Shown in pieces: positions 51,864-61,673 of a stretch of 64,000 nt of DNA. Numbering within the stretch: the first letter of the stretch is position 1; each line of letters begins with the position of its first letter. A model generated the notes under the pieces. That model worked only from the letters and a program-made list of their open reading frames with translations. It ran no database searches and had not been told where the DNA came from. The stretch is from Alkalihalobacillus sp. CinArs1 (GTDB lineage: Bacteria; Bacillota; Bacilli; Bacillales; Guptibacillaceae), in NCBI RefSeq assembly GCF_947387515.1, contig NZ_CANDOB010000003.1:266001-330000 (forward strand), written 5' to 3'. The position numbers and the translations under genes are program-made.

Positions 51864-53352
51864 ACGATGTCATGTATGAGTACGAGTGAATAATGTCTTC
51901 ATCAGAATGGGGGATTTCCTTCCCTTTCACGATTTGTGCTCCGTTGATACAACCACTTGTAAGTAGAATAATGTCTCCTTCTCCACCGAGTTCCAGTGAT
52001 TTAAGCACGCCTTCTCTTCTTGTATTTGTGCGGTGAATATGAGTTGCCCGAGGGTCACTAAAACCCGTCATCACTTTATCAACGATAATCGAAGGGTCAT
52101 GGTGTCCTGGATGATCGACCGTCACGATAATCTCATCCGCTTTCCCATCGATTGCTTTTGCCATCTTAGGCATCTTTTCAAAGTCTCTGATTCCGATCCC
52201 TGCAATCATTACGATTAATCGGCTGTGCTTTAACTTACGAACTTCTTCCACGAGCCTCGTTAATGCAACAGGAGTATGAGCGTAATCTAAAATGACTTTT
52301 TGATTAGGTGGTACTTCGATAATTTGAAACCTTCCTTCAGGGCTTTCAAGCTTTGTCAGCACATGAAGAATCCGAGGGATATTATAGCCTAACAACATTG
52401 CAGTTCCGATCGCTGACAACACGTTAGCGACGTTATACTCTCCAAACACGGGTACATAAACCTCGTACGCCTTTTGATTGACTTCCAGTGTGAAGGTAGT
52501 ACCTGTATCACTATGCTTGATATTAACCGCTTTTAAATCTGCTTCTGTTTCAGGCATCAACGAATATGTCACAGTAGGACCGTTAAACAAATCTAAGAGA
52601 TCTTGACCCATGCCTTCATCATCCACATTGATGACTGCTGAATGCGCTTGACGAAACAGCTGAAGTTTACATTCCTTATAGTTCTCGAAGGTTTTATGAT
52701 ATTCGAGATGCTCTACTGATAAGTTCGTATGAATCGCTACATCGAAATAAACGCCTGCAACTCTCTTCTGATCCAAACCGATCGATGTAACTTCCATCGC
52801 AACCGCCGAATCATTCGCGTCAATCAGATCATGGAAGATCTGATGAAGATCGACTGATTCTGGGGTAGTCGGGGTACTCTTCTTGTAAGGGATTTTATGT
52901 TTCGAAGTATAAATACCTGACGTACCGATCGAACCCGATGGCATACCTAGAAGAGTTAGCAGCGACCTTACGTATGCAGCTACTGTCGTCTTGCCATTTG
53001 TCCCTGTAATGCCTACTGTTTTCAACCGTTCATCTGGACTATTATGAAAGTGTTTTGAAAAATAAGCCATGGCGATGCGAACATCTTCGACATCTACAAA
53101 CGTTATCTCAGGATACTTCTCGGTAAATCTCTTTAAAATAGATGAATCGCTTCCTACTACAGCAACTGCTCCACTTTTTATTGCATCTTCAATATACAAG
53201 TGACCGTCATGATTTTCTCCTTTTATCGCAAAGAACAAAGAAGATTCAGTCGCATTTTTCGAATGAAAAGTAAGTTTTTGTATGTTCTGAGTGCTTGGTC
53301 CATATACGGTTTTTATCCGAGCGTTGATTAGGTCAAATTGTATATTCATCAT
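51862..53352 (-). CDS. MurE-like Mur ligase
   Basis: A 496-residue Mur ligase. ATP loop GITGTNGKTTVAAYVRSLL; conserved TPTTPESVDLH, AMEVTSIGLDQKRVAGVYFD, TNLSVEHLEYHKTFENY; C-terminal domain LDYAHTPVALTRLVEEVRKL and IILLTSGCINGAQ. The overall order is that of UDP-MurNAc-Ala-Glu ligase MurE. In the region where diaminopimelate-specific MurE has DNPR, this protein has VDHPGHHDPS. It is therefore probably a paralogue with another amino-acid specificity, not the housekeeping enzyme. The gene is alone, not in a dcw-type cell-wall cluster. Confidence 0.85.
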   Translation of the reverse strand: MMNIQFDLINARIKTVYGPSTQNIQKLTFHSKNATESSLFFAIKGENHDGHLYIEDAIKSGAVAVVGSDSSILKRFTEKYPEITFVDVEDVRIAMAYFSKHFHNSPDERLKTVGITGTNGKTTVAAYVRSLLTLLGMPSGSIGTSGIYTSKHKIPYKKSTPTTPESVDLHQIFHDLIDANDSAVAMEVTSIGLDQKRVAGVYFDVAIHTNLSVEHLEYHKTFENYKECKLQLFRQAHSAVINVDDEGMGQDLLDLFNGPTVTYSLMPETEADLKAVNIKHSDTGTTFTLEVNQKAYEVYVPVFGEYNVANVLSAIGTAMLLGYNIPRILHVLTKLESPEGRFQIIEVPPNQKVILDYAHTPVALTRLVEEVRKLKHSRLIVMIAGIGIRDFEKMPKMAKAIDGKADEIIVTVDHPGHHDPSIIVDKVMTGFSDPRATHIHRTNTRREGVLKSLELGGEGDIILLTSGCINGAQIVKGKEIPHSDEDIIHSYSYMTS

Positions 53353-53570
53353 GTAGCCTCACATTTCTGTCAAATATTGCTTTTAAAAATAAAATTTTAT
53401 ATTGCATATTTAAACGTTATTTCCCCTATTCCTTATAGGGTTAAACATTCTTATGCTTATGGTTTACAACTGACGAGCAGCCTATATCAAGAAATTACTG
53501 GATTCAGCAATTGACGTATGTATTTTCCTTGCCTATACTTGATTAACGTATTAAGAAAACAGGTGATAAA

Positions 53571-54638
53571 ATGGAATTTTCTATGAACTATTTATCCTTT
53601 TACCTCGTAGAAGGTCCGAAGGAAAATGAAGAAGCACAGTATAAACATTTTCAAACACTAGATGAAGTTACATATACCGATAGCCCCCTTAAATCTTTTT
53701 TAGATGGAGAGCTTGCGAAAATCACAAAAAGAAAAGTTGATCGTCACGCAAAATCCGAAGGAGCTCCTACTAAAATCGGCCGTTTTATGGTTGAACCTGG
53801 TCATGAATTGACATCTAATCCGAATTTTAATTTATTCCACAGAGCAAGATACTCTGAAACGGCAGATGATTTTGAATCAGAAGCAGATCAAATCGTACAG
53901 ATGTATCTTGATACGAGCGCGATTCGAGGCGGCGTGTTAATCGTCGCATCCGCAAAGCTCACTAAACTATTCGACGACCCGTTCCTTTTTATAATGAAAT
54001 GTGACTTCGAACCGAAAGTGGCAACAATTACTAACGAAGATACGCTAATAGAAAATATCGAGATGGCCATTACAACAAAAAACATGAAATCCGTCCAATA
54101 CCCCTACATGCCAGAAGAGGGCATGATCGATAGCGCCGAAGTTAAAGTTCACCAGTCCTCACACGCAAGATACTTCGAAGACTTCTTGAAGTGGGTCGAA
54201 TATGAAAAATCGATGCCTGAAATCGTGAAAACACAAACCATGGATATCGTTCAGGACCACATTCAAGAAACGTTCCAACCAGAAAGCGAAGAAAAAGAAC
54301 AGTTCGAACAGGTGATGGAAGAATGGGCGGCGAGTCCTAAGAGAGAGTTACAAGAGCACTTTACCACAGAGCAAGTAGTGGAAGCTACTTCGCAGATCGT
54401 GGAACAATCTCCTGACGTAGAATGGAAGCTTAAGCTCGATCATGTTTCTGTTAAAGCGATGCTGTCTGATTTTGGAGAAAGTATTCACTTAGCGAAAGTG
54501 AACGGAAAATACGTACTTGCAATCGAAGCCGATTCGATTACGTTTGAAAAAGGCTTCTCTCCAATCGAGTTTCATAAGCCCGATTCGCTTCAGGAAGTCG
54601 TGGAGCGAATCTATAAAAAGAGTGAGAATGAATCTTAA
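53571..54638 (+). CDS. DUF3900 family protein
   Basis: A 355-residue cytoplasmic protein beginning MEFSMNYLSFYLVEGPKENE, with RFMVEPGHELTSNPNFNLFH and IRGGVLIVASAKLTKLFDDP. It matches the DUF3900 family found in Bacillaceae. It has an acidic central part. Start behind AGGTGATAAA; its own terminator follows. Function unknown, though nucleoid association (NdpA-like YejK fold) is suggested by overall layout only. Confidence 0.75.
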   Translation: MEFSMNYLSFYLVEGPKENEEAQYKHFQTLDEVTYTDSPLKSFLDGELAKITKRKVDRHAKSEGAPTKIGRFMVEPGHELTSNPNFNLFHRARYSETADDFESEADQIVQMYLDTSAIRGGVLIVASAKLTKLFDDPFLFIMKCDFEPKVATITNEDTLIENIEMAITTKNMKSVQYPYMPEEGMIDSAEVKVHQSSHARYFEDFLKWVEYEKSMPEIVKTQTMDIVQDHIQETFQPESEEKEQFEQVMEEWAASPKRELQEHFTTEQVVEATSQIVEQSPDVEWKLKLDHVSVKAMLSDFGESIHLAKVNGKYVLAIEADSITFEKGFSPIEFHKPDSLQEVVERIYKKSENES

Positions 54639-54664
54639 AAGCCAGCATTTGCTGGCTTTTCTTT
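54637..54664 (+). terminator. Terminator between convergent genes
   Basis: AAAAGCCAGC / GCTGGCTTTT followed by CTTT. Confidence 0.85.
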
Positions 54665-55967
54665 ATATGTAAAGCTCGTAAACCTTCTTTGGCCGGCCTC
54701 TCTGACCGGCAGCCTCTTCACCTTTTACTGCTGCTAAGTTTAACCGTTCTAATTCCATTAAGATTCTACGCGCATTTCGATCGGAGCTCTTCAACCATCC
54801 TGCTATATCATTTGCCGTAACAGCTTCTCTACCGTAGTGACGGTAATAGGAAGAAAGTTTCGACACGACTGCAGGACTGAGCTTTGCTTCTTTTAGTTTC
54901 TCATTCCATTCGTCTCCGAGAATTCGTTCTTGGTAGCTAACACGTTCATCGTTCTTATAGAGCGTTACTTTCTTCTCTTCATCAACGAGGACAGCTTGTT
55001 TTTCCTCATCATTACTCGATAATCTAAGGGCATGTCTTACATTTTGTTCGGCGCCCCATGCAGTCATGCCATAACCGATACCAAGATGAACAGACAATCC
55101 TGTTTGTTTTTCCATATCATCTAGAACGACTGCTGGTAAGAAATGATCATCTCTGACTTCAAGCTCTCCTCTTGTAGAATAGATAAAAAACAAGCCATCT
55201 CCAACTTCAACGAATGAGCCTTGAACTTGCTCAGAGAAATTTAATAGTAATCGTTTAAGGTCTAAAATCTGCTGTTTGATCTTATAGGAATAAAATTGTT
55301 GTTCTTGGTGAAGGCTTTTGGCATTTACTTCTACACCAACAATACCAAGAGAAGATTTCCTATACCAGTTCGCCTGACCATACTCCCTTATGTATCTGAG
55401 TTCTAACTCGATACTAAGTCGAGAAGGTGAAATTCGAAAACACGGTATCCCAAGTTCTTTCATTTTAAGATGAACGGTTTTTATGCACGTCATCACCGCA
55501 TCTACTTTACCTTGTTCATAAAGATCTTTATGGAAAGCAATTACATCTTCAGCAGGCAGAAATTCTTGCTGTCCATATAAAGTGAAAGCTATTTTTTCGA
55601 TAGCAAACTCGCTTCTTACCCTCTCCATTTCAGCCTTTTGAATGGTATCTAGACTTACCCGTTTGATCGAGGTGTGGGATGTAGTCATCATTTCAACGAT
55701 AGAGCCCATCAAACTTGCTCCATAAAGGTCTGGAAAGCTGGCATTCTCTTCATTAATCAAGTTTTTTCTTAATAAGTAGTGATACAAGGCAGGTCCAGAC
55801 AGAAACCAGTGATCGATCTTATGATTATTTTCCCTTATGATCGATTCTGACTGTGCGGCGTGCTCATAAGGAAAATAGAGTACGTCAAGGTCTGTCATTT
55901 TTTCTGCTACTTCTTTAATTCTCATGATCGAATCTTCCGGTCCGAGAATTCCAAGCTTCGTTCTCAT
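54663..55967 (-). CDS. Putative transcriptional regulator of the amidohydrolase operon
   Basis: A 434-residue protein. The N-terminal 220 residues resemble a PrpR-like sensor (MRTKLGILGPEDSIMRIKEV). A middle domain is of the degenerate cyclase/GTP-cyclohydrolase-III type (SSLGIVGVEVNAKSLHQEQQ, LSVHLGIGYGMTAWGAEQNV). A C-terminal winged helix has VTANDIAGWLKSSDRNARRI and RGRPKKVYELYI. It lies directly after the catabolic operon on the same strand but behind its terminator. It probably senses a metabolite of that pathway. Domain naming is tentative. Confidence 0.6.
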   Translation of the reverse strand: MRTKLGILGPEDSIMRIKEVAEKMTDLDVLYFPYEHAAQSESIIRENNHKIDHWFLSGPALYHYLLRKNLINEENASFPDLYGASLMGSIVEMMTTSHTSIKRVSLDTIQKAEMERVRSEFAIEKIAFTLYGQQEFLPAEDVIAFHKDLYEQGKVDAVMTCIKTVHLKMKELGIPCFRISPSRLSIELELRYIREYGQANWYRKSSLGIVGVEVNAKSLHQEQQFYSYKIKQQILDLKRLLLNFSEQVQGSFVEVGDGLFFIYSTRGELEVRDDHFLPAVVLDDMEKQTGLSVHLGIGYGMTAWGAEQNVRHALRLSSNDEEKQAVLVDEEKKVTLYKNDERVSYQERILGDEWNEKLKEAKLSPAVVSKLSSYYRHYGREAVTANDIAGWLKSSDRNARRILMELERLNLAAVKGEEAAGQRGRPKKVYELYI

Positions 55968-56019
55968 CGCACACCCTCCAACACCTTTTCTTTTACTATA
56001 CCAAAGATTTCTATACTAG

Positions 56020-56047
56020 AAAAAACCCCTTCCTCTTAGAAGGGGTT
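56020..56047 (-). terminator. Terminator of the amidohydrolase operon
   Basis: AACCCCTTC / GAAGGGGTT with A-run on plus. Confidence 0.85.
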
Positions 56048-56051
56048 GATC

Positions 56052-57299
56052 TTATGCTTCATTTTTTAAATAATGGGCGATGATTTCAGCACCCATAACC
56101 ATATCCTCTTGGCTGGCAAATTCTGAAGGATGATGGCTCACCCCGTCTTTACACGGAATGAAAAGAAGTCCGGTCGGCCATTTGTGTGCCATATTCATAA
56201 TATCGTGACCAGCTCCACTTTCCATATCAAATCCTTTGTATCCAAGATTTTCGCCCACTCGTTTTAAGCTTGCTAACGTCTCTGGATCAAGAAATACTGA
56301 ATCGTCATCAACTAGAGTTTCAACACGGCATTCTACCCTGCTTTCATTTGCAAGTGAAATGATTTTCTTCTCAATAGCTTCTGCGAGCTCTCTCTTTAGC
56401 TCATCATCAACGCTTCTTATATCGATTCCTAACTGAACAGTGTCAGGTATTACGGTCATCACGTTCGGTTCAACAGTTAACGTACTAACTGTTGCCACTA
56501 CAGGATAATCACTTGCTTCAGAACGTCTACTTGCCTCTTCAGAAACGTAAGAAATTAAAGGGGCAGCTGCACATAGAGCATCTCGTCTATTATCCATCGG
56601 AGTCGTTCCGGTATGACCCGCTTTTCCTGAAAGTTCAATGGACAACCTTACTGGACAAGCAATTGCTCGTGCAATTCCAAACGAAGAGCCAGCTTGTTCA
56701 ATTCTCGTCCCCTGCTCGATGTGAAGTTCAATAAATTGCTTTAACTCTGATTTCATTCGTTCGGCTTTCTCAAAGTTGCTCCACGTTAACCCAACTTCTT
56801 CTACAGCTTTTTGAACCGATGTTCCATCCTCATCCTTCACATCCTTGATCGCCTCTTTATCAAGGAGTCCAGCCATTGCTTTACTACCGATTGTCGAGAC
56901 GCCAAACCTTGACGACTCTTCAGACCTAAAGCAAATTACTTCGATTGGGATTGATGGTGTAAAACCGCTATCTTTAAGGGTTTTGATTGCACTTAGAGCA
57001 CAAATGACACCAGCAGCTCCATCAAAGCCACCACCATGTTTTACTGTATCAAGGTGTGAGCCGATCGCAATGGGAGCATCTTTAGAATCAGAACCTTCCC
57101 ATTTCGCAATCACATTCCCCGCCTCATCTTGTCTAGTATGCAACCCTAAGTTCGTTGAGATTTCTGTAAACTGCTGAATCGCTTTTTCTTCTTCTTTACT
57201 GAACCCAAGCCTTGTGAATCCTTCTTCTTTAAGCAAGGTATCTGTACAATTTACCTGATAAGTAATATCAGATAACCACTGTTCATCGACCTTTAACAT
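56052..57299 (-). CDS. M20-type N-carbamoyl-amino-acid hydrolase / allantoate amidohydrolase-like
   Basis: A 415-residue zinc hydrolase of the hydantoinase/carbamoylase (HyuC, AllC) branch. Visible are IGSHLDTVKHGGGFDGAAGV (zinc His and Asp), CFRSEESSRFG (EE), FIELHIEQGTRIEQAGSSFG and ESGAGHDIMNMA near the end. It would cleave an N-carbamoyl or similar amide. Start overlaps the preceding gene's stop by 7 bases, so it is translationally coupled in the operon. Confidence 0.85.
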   Translation of the reverse strand: MLKVDEQWLSDITYQVNCTDTLLKEEGFTRLGFSKEEEKAIQQFTEISTNLGLHTRQDEAGNVIAKWEGSDSKDAPIAIGSHLDTVKHGGGFDGAAGVICALSAIKTLKDSGFTPSIPIEVICFRSEESSRFGVSTIGSKAMAGLLDKEAIKDVKDEDGTSVQKAVEEVGLTWSNFEKAERMKSELKQFIELHIEQGTRIEQAGSSFGIARAIACPVRLSIELSGKAGHTGTTPMDNRRDALCAAAPLISYVSEEASRRSEASDYPVVATVSTLTVEPNVMTVIPDTVQLGIDIRSVDDELKRELAEAIEKKIISLANESRVECRVETLVDDDSVFLDPETLASLKRVGENLGYKGFDMESGAGHDIMNMAHKWPTGLLFIPCKDGVSHHPSEFASQEDMVMGAEIIAHYLKNEA

Positions 57300-58612
57300 C
57301 TATACTCCCCCTGAAGTTTCAAAATCGTGTTAAGATATGTTTCAAATGCAATCCTTAATGCGGATTCATCATAATCGAATGATGGGTGATGGTGTCCTTC
57401 GGTTAATTCTGCTCCAAATAACAGATAAGCCGCTTTTCCTCCGCCTTTTCTCACTTTATCCATCATGAGCGTAGCATCTTCAGAAGCACCTAGTTCTCCG
57501 AAATCATGTACCGTATGAACGCAATTCGAGTGTCTCAAAACAGTTTGTACCACTTCGGACAATGTTGAATCGCTATCAGCAGAAGATGCGTGCCCCATCA
57601 ATTTACTAGTAACGTTAACGTTATACATGTGAGCAGCTCCGTGAACGATTCGTTCCAATTCTCTTGCCATATAGTCATTTAGGTTTGAAGATTCACCTCT
57701 TGTTTCCACTTCCATATTTGCTCGATCAGGTATTGCATTCCTTCCCCGGCCAGCATTTAGCGTCCCCACGTTTATTCTTGTGGCACCATCACTGTGCCTG
57801 GATATTCCGTGAAGATGAAGTGCTGCTGAAGCTGCTGCTAAGAGCGCATTGTTCCCTGCTTCAGGTTCTTTTCCAGCATGTGCACTCTTTCCACTAAATT
57901 CGATATCAAATTTTGAAGTAGAAAGGAAGCCTCCCGTACAAGTGGTTACTTCTCCTGTTTTCCGTCCCTCTATGATTCCAAGATGGCCTGTTAAAAAATA
58001 ATCAACTTCATCAAGCAATCCTTTTTCAACCATCGCTTTGGCACCTCGAACGCCTTCTTCTGCAGGTTGAAACAAGATTGTGATTTTACCATTCAGTTGA
58101 TCTTTTATATCATCTAGGTACTTAGCAAGAAAAACTCCGACTGCTGTATGACCATCGTGGCCACACGCATGCATCACATCGTCTCGAGTAGATGCAAAGC
58201 CTTGATGAACGGGAAAGTGATCAGTTGAACGATCTTCTTGAATCGGTAAAGCATCGATATCGAATCGAAGAGCTATGTGCGGTCCATCCTTCCCGGTATC
58301 CAGCACAGCTGCTAATCCAGTACAGCCGTCAGCCATTTTTTTCATCATGTCATCTGGGACACCATATGCTCTCGCTCGTTCTTCTTCAAAGACGATTTGT
58401 TCAGGTGTTGGAAGACCCATTCTCGCACTATGCTCGAGTGATTCATGACCGATATACAAAGAAAACGAAAGGTTATTAAGAGCACTTGCAATTTTCCAAG
58501 TTGTTACGTATTCAGTCCAACCTAATTCAGGGTATGAATGAAAATCCCTGCGTAATGAAACCAGGTTACTCTCTTCCCTTTTACTCAATTCGATAGTAGA
58601 CGTATTACTCAC
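57293..58612 (-). CDS. M20 amidohydrolase, AbgA-like
   Basis: A 439-residue metallo-amidohydrolase with IALRFDIDALPIQED, DDVMHACGHDGHTAVGVFLA (His, Asp) and ILFQPAEEGVRGAKAMVEKG (Glu pair). The extra N-terminal segment after PELGWTEY (HESLEHSARMGLPTPEQI) is seen in AbgA-type aminobenzoyl-glutamate hydrolase subunits. GTG start, overlapping the upstream stop by 4 bases (GTGA). Operon with an AbgT transporter supports a role in cleaving aminobenzoyl-glutamate or other acyl amino acids. Confidence 0.83.
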   Translation of the reverse strand: MSNTSTIELSKREESNLVSLRRDFHSYPELGWTEYVTTWKIASALNNLSFSLYIGHESLEHSARMGLPTPEQIVFEEERARAYGVPDDMMKKMADGCTGLAAVLDTGKDGPHIALRFDIDALPIQEDRSTDHFPVHQGFASTRDDVMHACGHDGHTAVGVFLAKYLDDIKDQLNGKITILFQPAEEGVRGAKAMVEKGLLDEVDYFLTGHLGIIEGRKTGEVTTCTGGFLSTSKFDIEFSGKSAHAGKEPEAGNNALLAAASAALHLHGISRHSDGATRINVGTLNAGRGRNAIPDRANMEVETRGESSNLNDYMARELERIVHGAAHMYNVNVTSKLMGHASSADSDSTLSEVVQTVLRHSNCVHTVHDFGELGASEDATLMMDKVRKGGGKAAYLLFGAELTEGHHHPSFDYDESALRIAFETYLNTILKLQGEYRC

Positions 58613-59793
58613 GTTACTTTCAGCTCCTCTAGTGCATCGACTGCAACGTTAGCAAGCATCTTTACGCCTATCGATAGAGCTTTTTCATTCAATTCGAAAT
58701 ATGGATCGTGAAGTGGAAACGGCTTCCCACTGTCCGGCATAACTCCTAACCAAAAGAACGCTCCTGGATACCGGTGTAAATACCTGCTAAAGTCCTCTCC
58801 TCCAAGAGATGGGTTAACAGAAGGAACAGCTTCTTCTCCATAATGTTTTCTTGCCGTTTCCCTTACTCGTTTCGCCCAACGCTCATGATTAATGGTAGCT
58901 GGATATCCTTCAACATAATCGATTATCGCTTCTCCACCCATCGAAGCGGAGCTGCTTTCGATCACTTGATAAAAACGCTCTTTCATTTGTTTCCTCACAG
59001 ATGGATCAAACGTGCGAATCGTGCCCTCTATCACAGCTGTATCTGCTATAACATTATAGCGATACCCCGCTTCGATCTTCCCCACTGTCAATACAGCTGA
59101 TTGAAGAGGATCGATGTTTCGACTAACGATCGACTGCAATTGCATGATTGCAGTGTTAGCGATCATAATGGCATCAGTCGTTTGATGCGGCATACTAGCA
59201 TGCCCGCCCTTTCCTCTAAACGTAACTTTAAACCGATCAGATGCCCCCATCATCTCTCGATCAGATATACCGATTTGCCCAACAGGAAGGTCTGGCCAAA
59301 CGTGCTGTCCGAATATAACATCAGGCTCATCATCTTCAAACAAGCCATCGTCCATCATCGGCTGCGATCCTCCAACTGGCGCATCTTCCTCTGAAGGTTG
59401 AAACACTAATAAGATCTTGCCGCTTATCTCTTCTTTTCGTTCGACTAATAGTTTCGCAGCTCCAAGTAACATAGCGGTATGGGCATCATGTCCACATGCA
59501 TGCATAACACCATCGGTAGTAGACGTAAATTCACAAGAGGTTTTCTCATCGATTGGAAGTGCATCGATATCAGCTCTTAATGCTACAGTTGGACCGGACT
59601 TCCCTCCATCTATAATACCTTTGATACCATTCCCAGCGATTCCTGAGACGAAGGGGATGCCATATTCACTCAATTTATTACATATAAACGTTGCAGTATT
59701 TCGTTCTTCTCCACTAACTTCAGGGTTTCTGTGAAGATGTCTTCTCATTTCAATGATTTCTTGTATACGGTTGTTGCTCAGTTCAAAATTCAT
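58609..59793 (-). CDS. M20 amidohydrolase (N-acyl amino acid type)
   Basis: A 394-residue zinc amidohydrolase of the IAL/HipO/AbgB-like group: VALRADIDALPIDEKTSCEF, DGVMHACGHDAHTAMLLGAA, KILLVFQPSEEDAPVGGSQP and GGEDFSRYLHRYPGAFFWLG carry the metal ligands. Ribosome site TTGGAG precedes ATG. It follows the AbgT gene by 21 bases. Confidence 0.87.
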   Translation of the reverse strand: MNFELSNNRIQEIIEMRRHLHRNPEVSGEERNTATFICNKLSEYGIPFVSGIAGNGIKGIIDGGKSGPTVALRADIDALPIDEKTSCEFTSTTDGVMHACGHDAHTAMLLGAAKLLVERKEEISGKILLVFQPSEEDAPVGGSQPMMDDGLFEDDEPDVIFGQHVWPDLPVGQIGISDREMMGASDRFKVTFRGKGGHASMPHQTTDAIMIANTAIMQLQSIVSRNIDPLQSAVLTVGKIEAGYRYNVIADTAVIEGTIRTFDPSVRKQMKERFYQVIESSSASMGGEAIIDYVEGYPATINHERWAKRVRETARKHYGEEAVPSVNPSLGGEDFSRYLHRYPGAFFWLGVMPDSGKPFPLHDPYFELNEKALSIGVKMLANVAVDALEELKVT

Positions 59794-59814
59794 ACCATCA
59801 ACTCCAAGTAGTAA

Positions 59815-61353
59815 TTATAGTTTCATGTGAATTCCTGGTCCAATCGGAAGTCCAAGTAGTGTCCACACAATAAAGATCGCTGTCCATATGATAAGAAATA
59901 CGACTGTATACGGTAGCATGACAGAGAACAGCGTACCGAACCCTGCTTTCTTATCGTATTCTTTCATAAATGCAAGGACCATTGGTACATAAGGATTTAA
60001 CGGCGTAATGATATTCGTTGAAGAATCGGCGATTCGATAGGCAAGTTGTACGAACGCTGGGTTGAAGTCTAGTAAGGCAAACATCGGTATAAATACGGGT
60101 GCCATCAACGCCCACTGAGCAGATCCGCTGAATATAAATAGATTCAAAATGGCTGTTAAGAAAATAAAGCCTACGATAACAGGTAATCCTGTCATATTGA
60201 TACTTTGTAGGAATTCTGCTCCTGATACCGCAATCCAAACACCGATATTGCTCCAATTAAAGTAGGCAATAAACTGCGCTGCCGCGAAAATAAGCACGAT
60301 GAATCCAGACATATCTTTCATAGATTCACCCATGAAGCGTGGAACATCGCTTGTTCCTTTTATCTTGCCAACAGTAACGCCATAGGCAACCGAAACTGTG
60401 ATAAACATAAATAAGATGATCGGAACAATACCATCTAAGAATGGTGAAGGAATCAATCCGCCGTCTTCATTACTTAATGGAGCGCCTGGTAAGAAAGTTG
60501 CTAACGCTAGGATAGTAAGAAAAATTCCACCAGCAATCCCTGCATTCCTTAATGCTTTCGATTCGACGTCCGTTACTTTCTCTAACTCTTTTGTTACTTC
60601 TCCTTCGTATTTTCCTAGTTTTGGTTCAACTATTTTCTCCGTGACCCAAGCACCTACAACCATCAGCATGATGACTGAGAACGACATGAAGTACCAGTTA
60701 TCTACTGGTGTCACGACAAGGTCATCACTGATATTTTTGGCAACTTCTGTTGAGATACCAGAGAGTAAAGCATCTGTACCAGCGATAATAATATTTGCTG
60801 TAAAACCAGCACCAACTCCTGCAAATCCAGCAGCGAGACCTGCTATCGGGTGCCTCCCAAGCGTTAAAAACACCATCGCTGCTATCGGCGGTACGATAAT
60901 AAAAGCTGCATCTGAGGCAAGGTTTCCTAATACCCCTGTAAAGATAACCGCATATGTTACAAAACGTGGTGGTGCATTGATAATCGTTTTTTTCATAAAC
61001 GTCTGAATTAAGCCGACTTTTTGAGCCAATCCTATTCCGAGCATCATTCCTAGCACGAGCCCAAGCGGCTTAAACTCAGTAAAGTTCGATAACATGGAAG
61101 TCAGGATATACGTAAGACCCTCGCCAGACATGAGGCTTTTGATCGCCACTTCTTCTTTCGTACCTGGATGGACCACTTCCACATCGAACATACTTACAAC
61201 GAACGACAATAAGATAATTCCAACTGATAAATAAACGAACAACATAAATGGATGAGGCAGCTTATTACCTGCTCGCTCCACGCCATCAAGTACCTTTGAA
61301 ACGATCGATTTCTTTTCAACTTCATAGCTATCTTTCTGGTCATTAAAGCTCAA
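59815..61353 (-). CDS. abgT: AbgT-family transporter (copy 2)
   Basis: A 512-residue AbgT-type transporter: GVERAGNKLPHPFMLFVYLS, ASDAAFIIVPPIAAMVFLTL, GRHPIAGLAAGFAGVGAGFT and RIADSSTNIITPLNPYVPMV. The TTG start at 61353 has AGGGGG 7 bases upstream. It is first in a four-gene operon whose other products are M20 amidohydrolases. This mirrors the abgABT logic of importing p-aminobenzoyl-glutamate and cleaving it. It is clearly related to the copy at 15054-16574. Confidence 0.9.
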   Translation of the reverse strand: MSFNDQKDSYEVEKKSIVSKVLDGVERAGNKLPHPFMLFVYLSVGIILLSFVVSMFDVEVVHPGTKEEVAIKSLMSGEGLTYILTSMLSNFTEFKPLGLVLGMMLGIGLAQKVGLIQTFMKKTIINAPPRFVTYAVIFTGVLGNLASDAAFIIVPPIAAMVFLTLGRHPIAGLAAGFAGVGAGFTANIIIAGTDALLSGISTEVAKNISDDLVVTPVDNWYFMSFSVIMLMVVGAWVTEKIVEPKLGKYEGEVTKELEKVTDVESKALRNAGIAGGIFLTILALATFLPGAPLSNEDGGLIPSPFLDGIVPIILFMFITVSVAYGVTVGKIKGTSDVPRFMGESMKDMSGFIVLIFAAAQFIAYFNWSNIGVWIAVSGAEFLQSINMTGLPVIVGFIFLTAILNLFIFSGSAQWALMAPVFIPMFALLDFNPAFVQLAYRIADSSTNIITPLNPYVPMVLAFMKEYDKKAGFGTLFSVMLPYTVVFLIIWTAIFIVWTLLGLPIGPGIHMKL

Positions 61354-61620
61354 GGCCATTCCCCCTCTTTATTTTCGGACATATTCCTTATTTATTCCGT
61401 TAATAATTACACTAACGCACTTTCTGTAATTATTAAAGTATTTTTCAGAAAATTAAGTGAGAGGAAATCTAACCTTTTCTTTAAAACCTATTTATATCAA
61501 GCGATCGAGCACCTAAATTTTTTCGTCTAATTTTGATATATTTGGATTAAAGCGGGATTCGGATAGCCATTATTATTGATATTCGATGTTCCAAGGGTTT
61601 TTTTGGAAGTTTTCGGAAAC
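61354..61620. other. Promoter region of the abgT operon
   Basis: AT-rich, no gene. No operator-like dyad stands out. Confidence 0.4.
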
Positions 61621-61653
61621 AAAAAAAGAACCCAATGATTCTCATTGGGTTCA
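61621..61653 (-). terminator. Terminator of the SDR gene
   Basis: GAACCCAATGA / TCATTGGGTTC with A-run on plus. Confidence 0.85.
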
Positions 61654-61673
61654 AGCTTACGTTCGCCAGTCTA

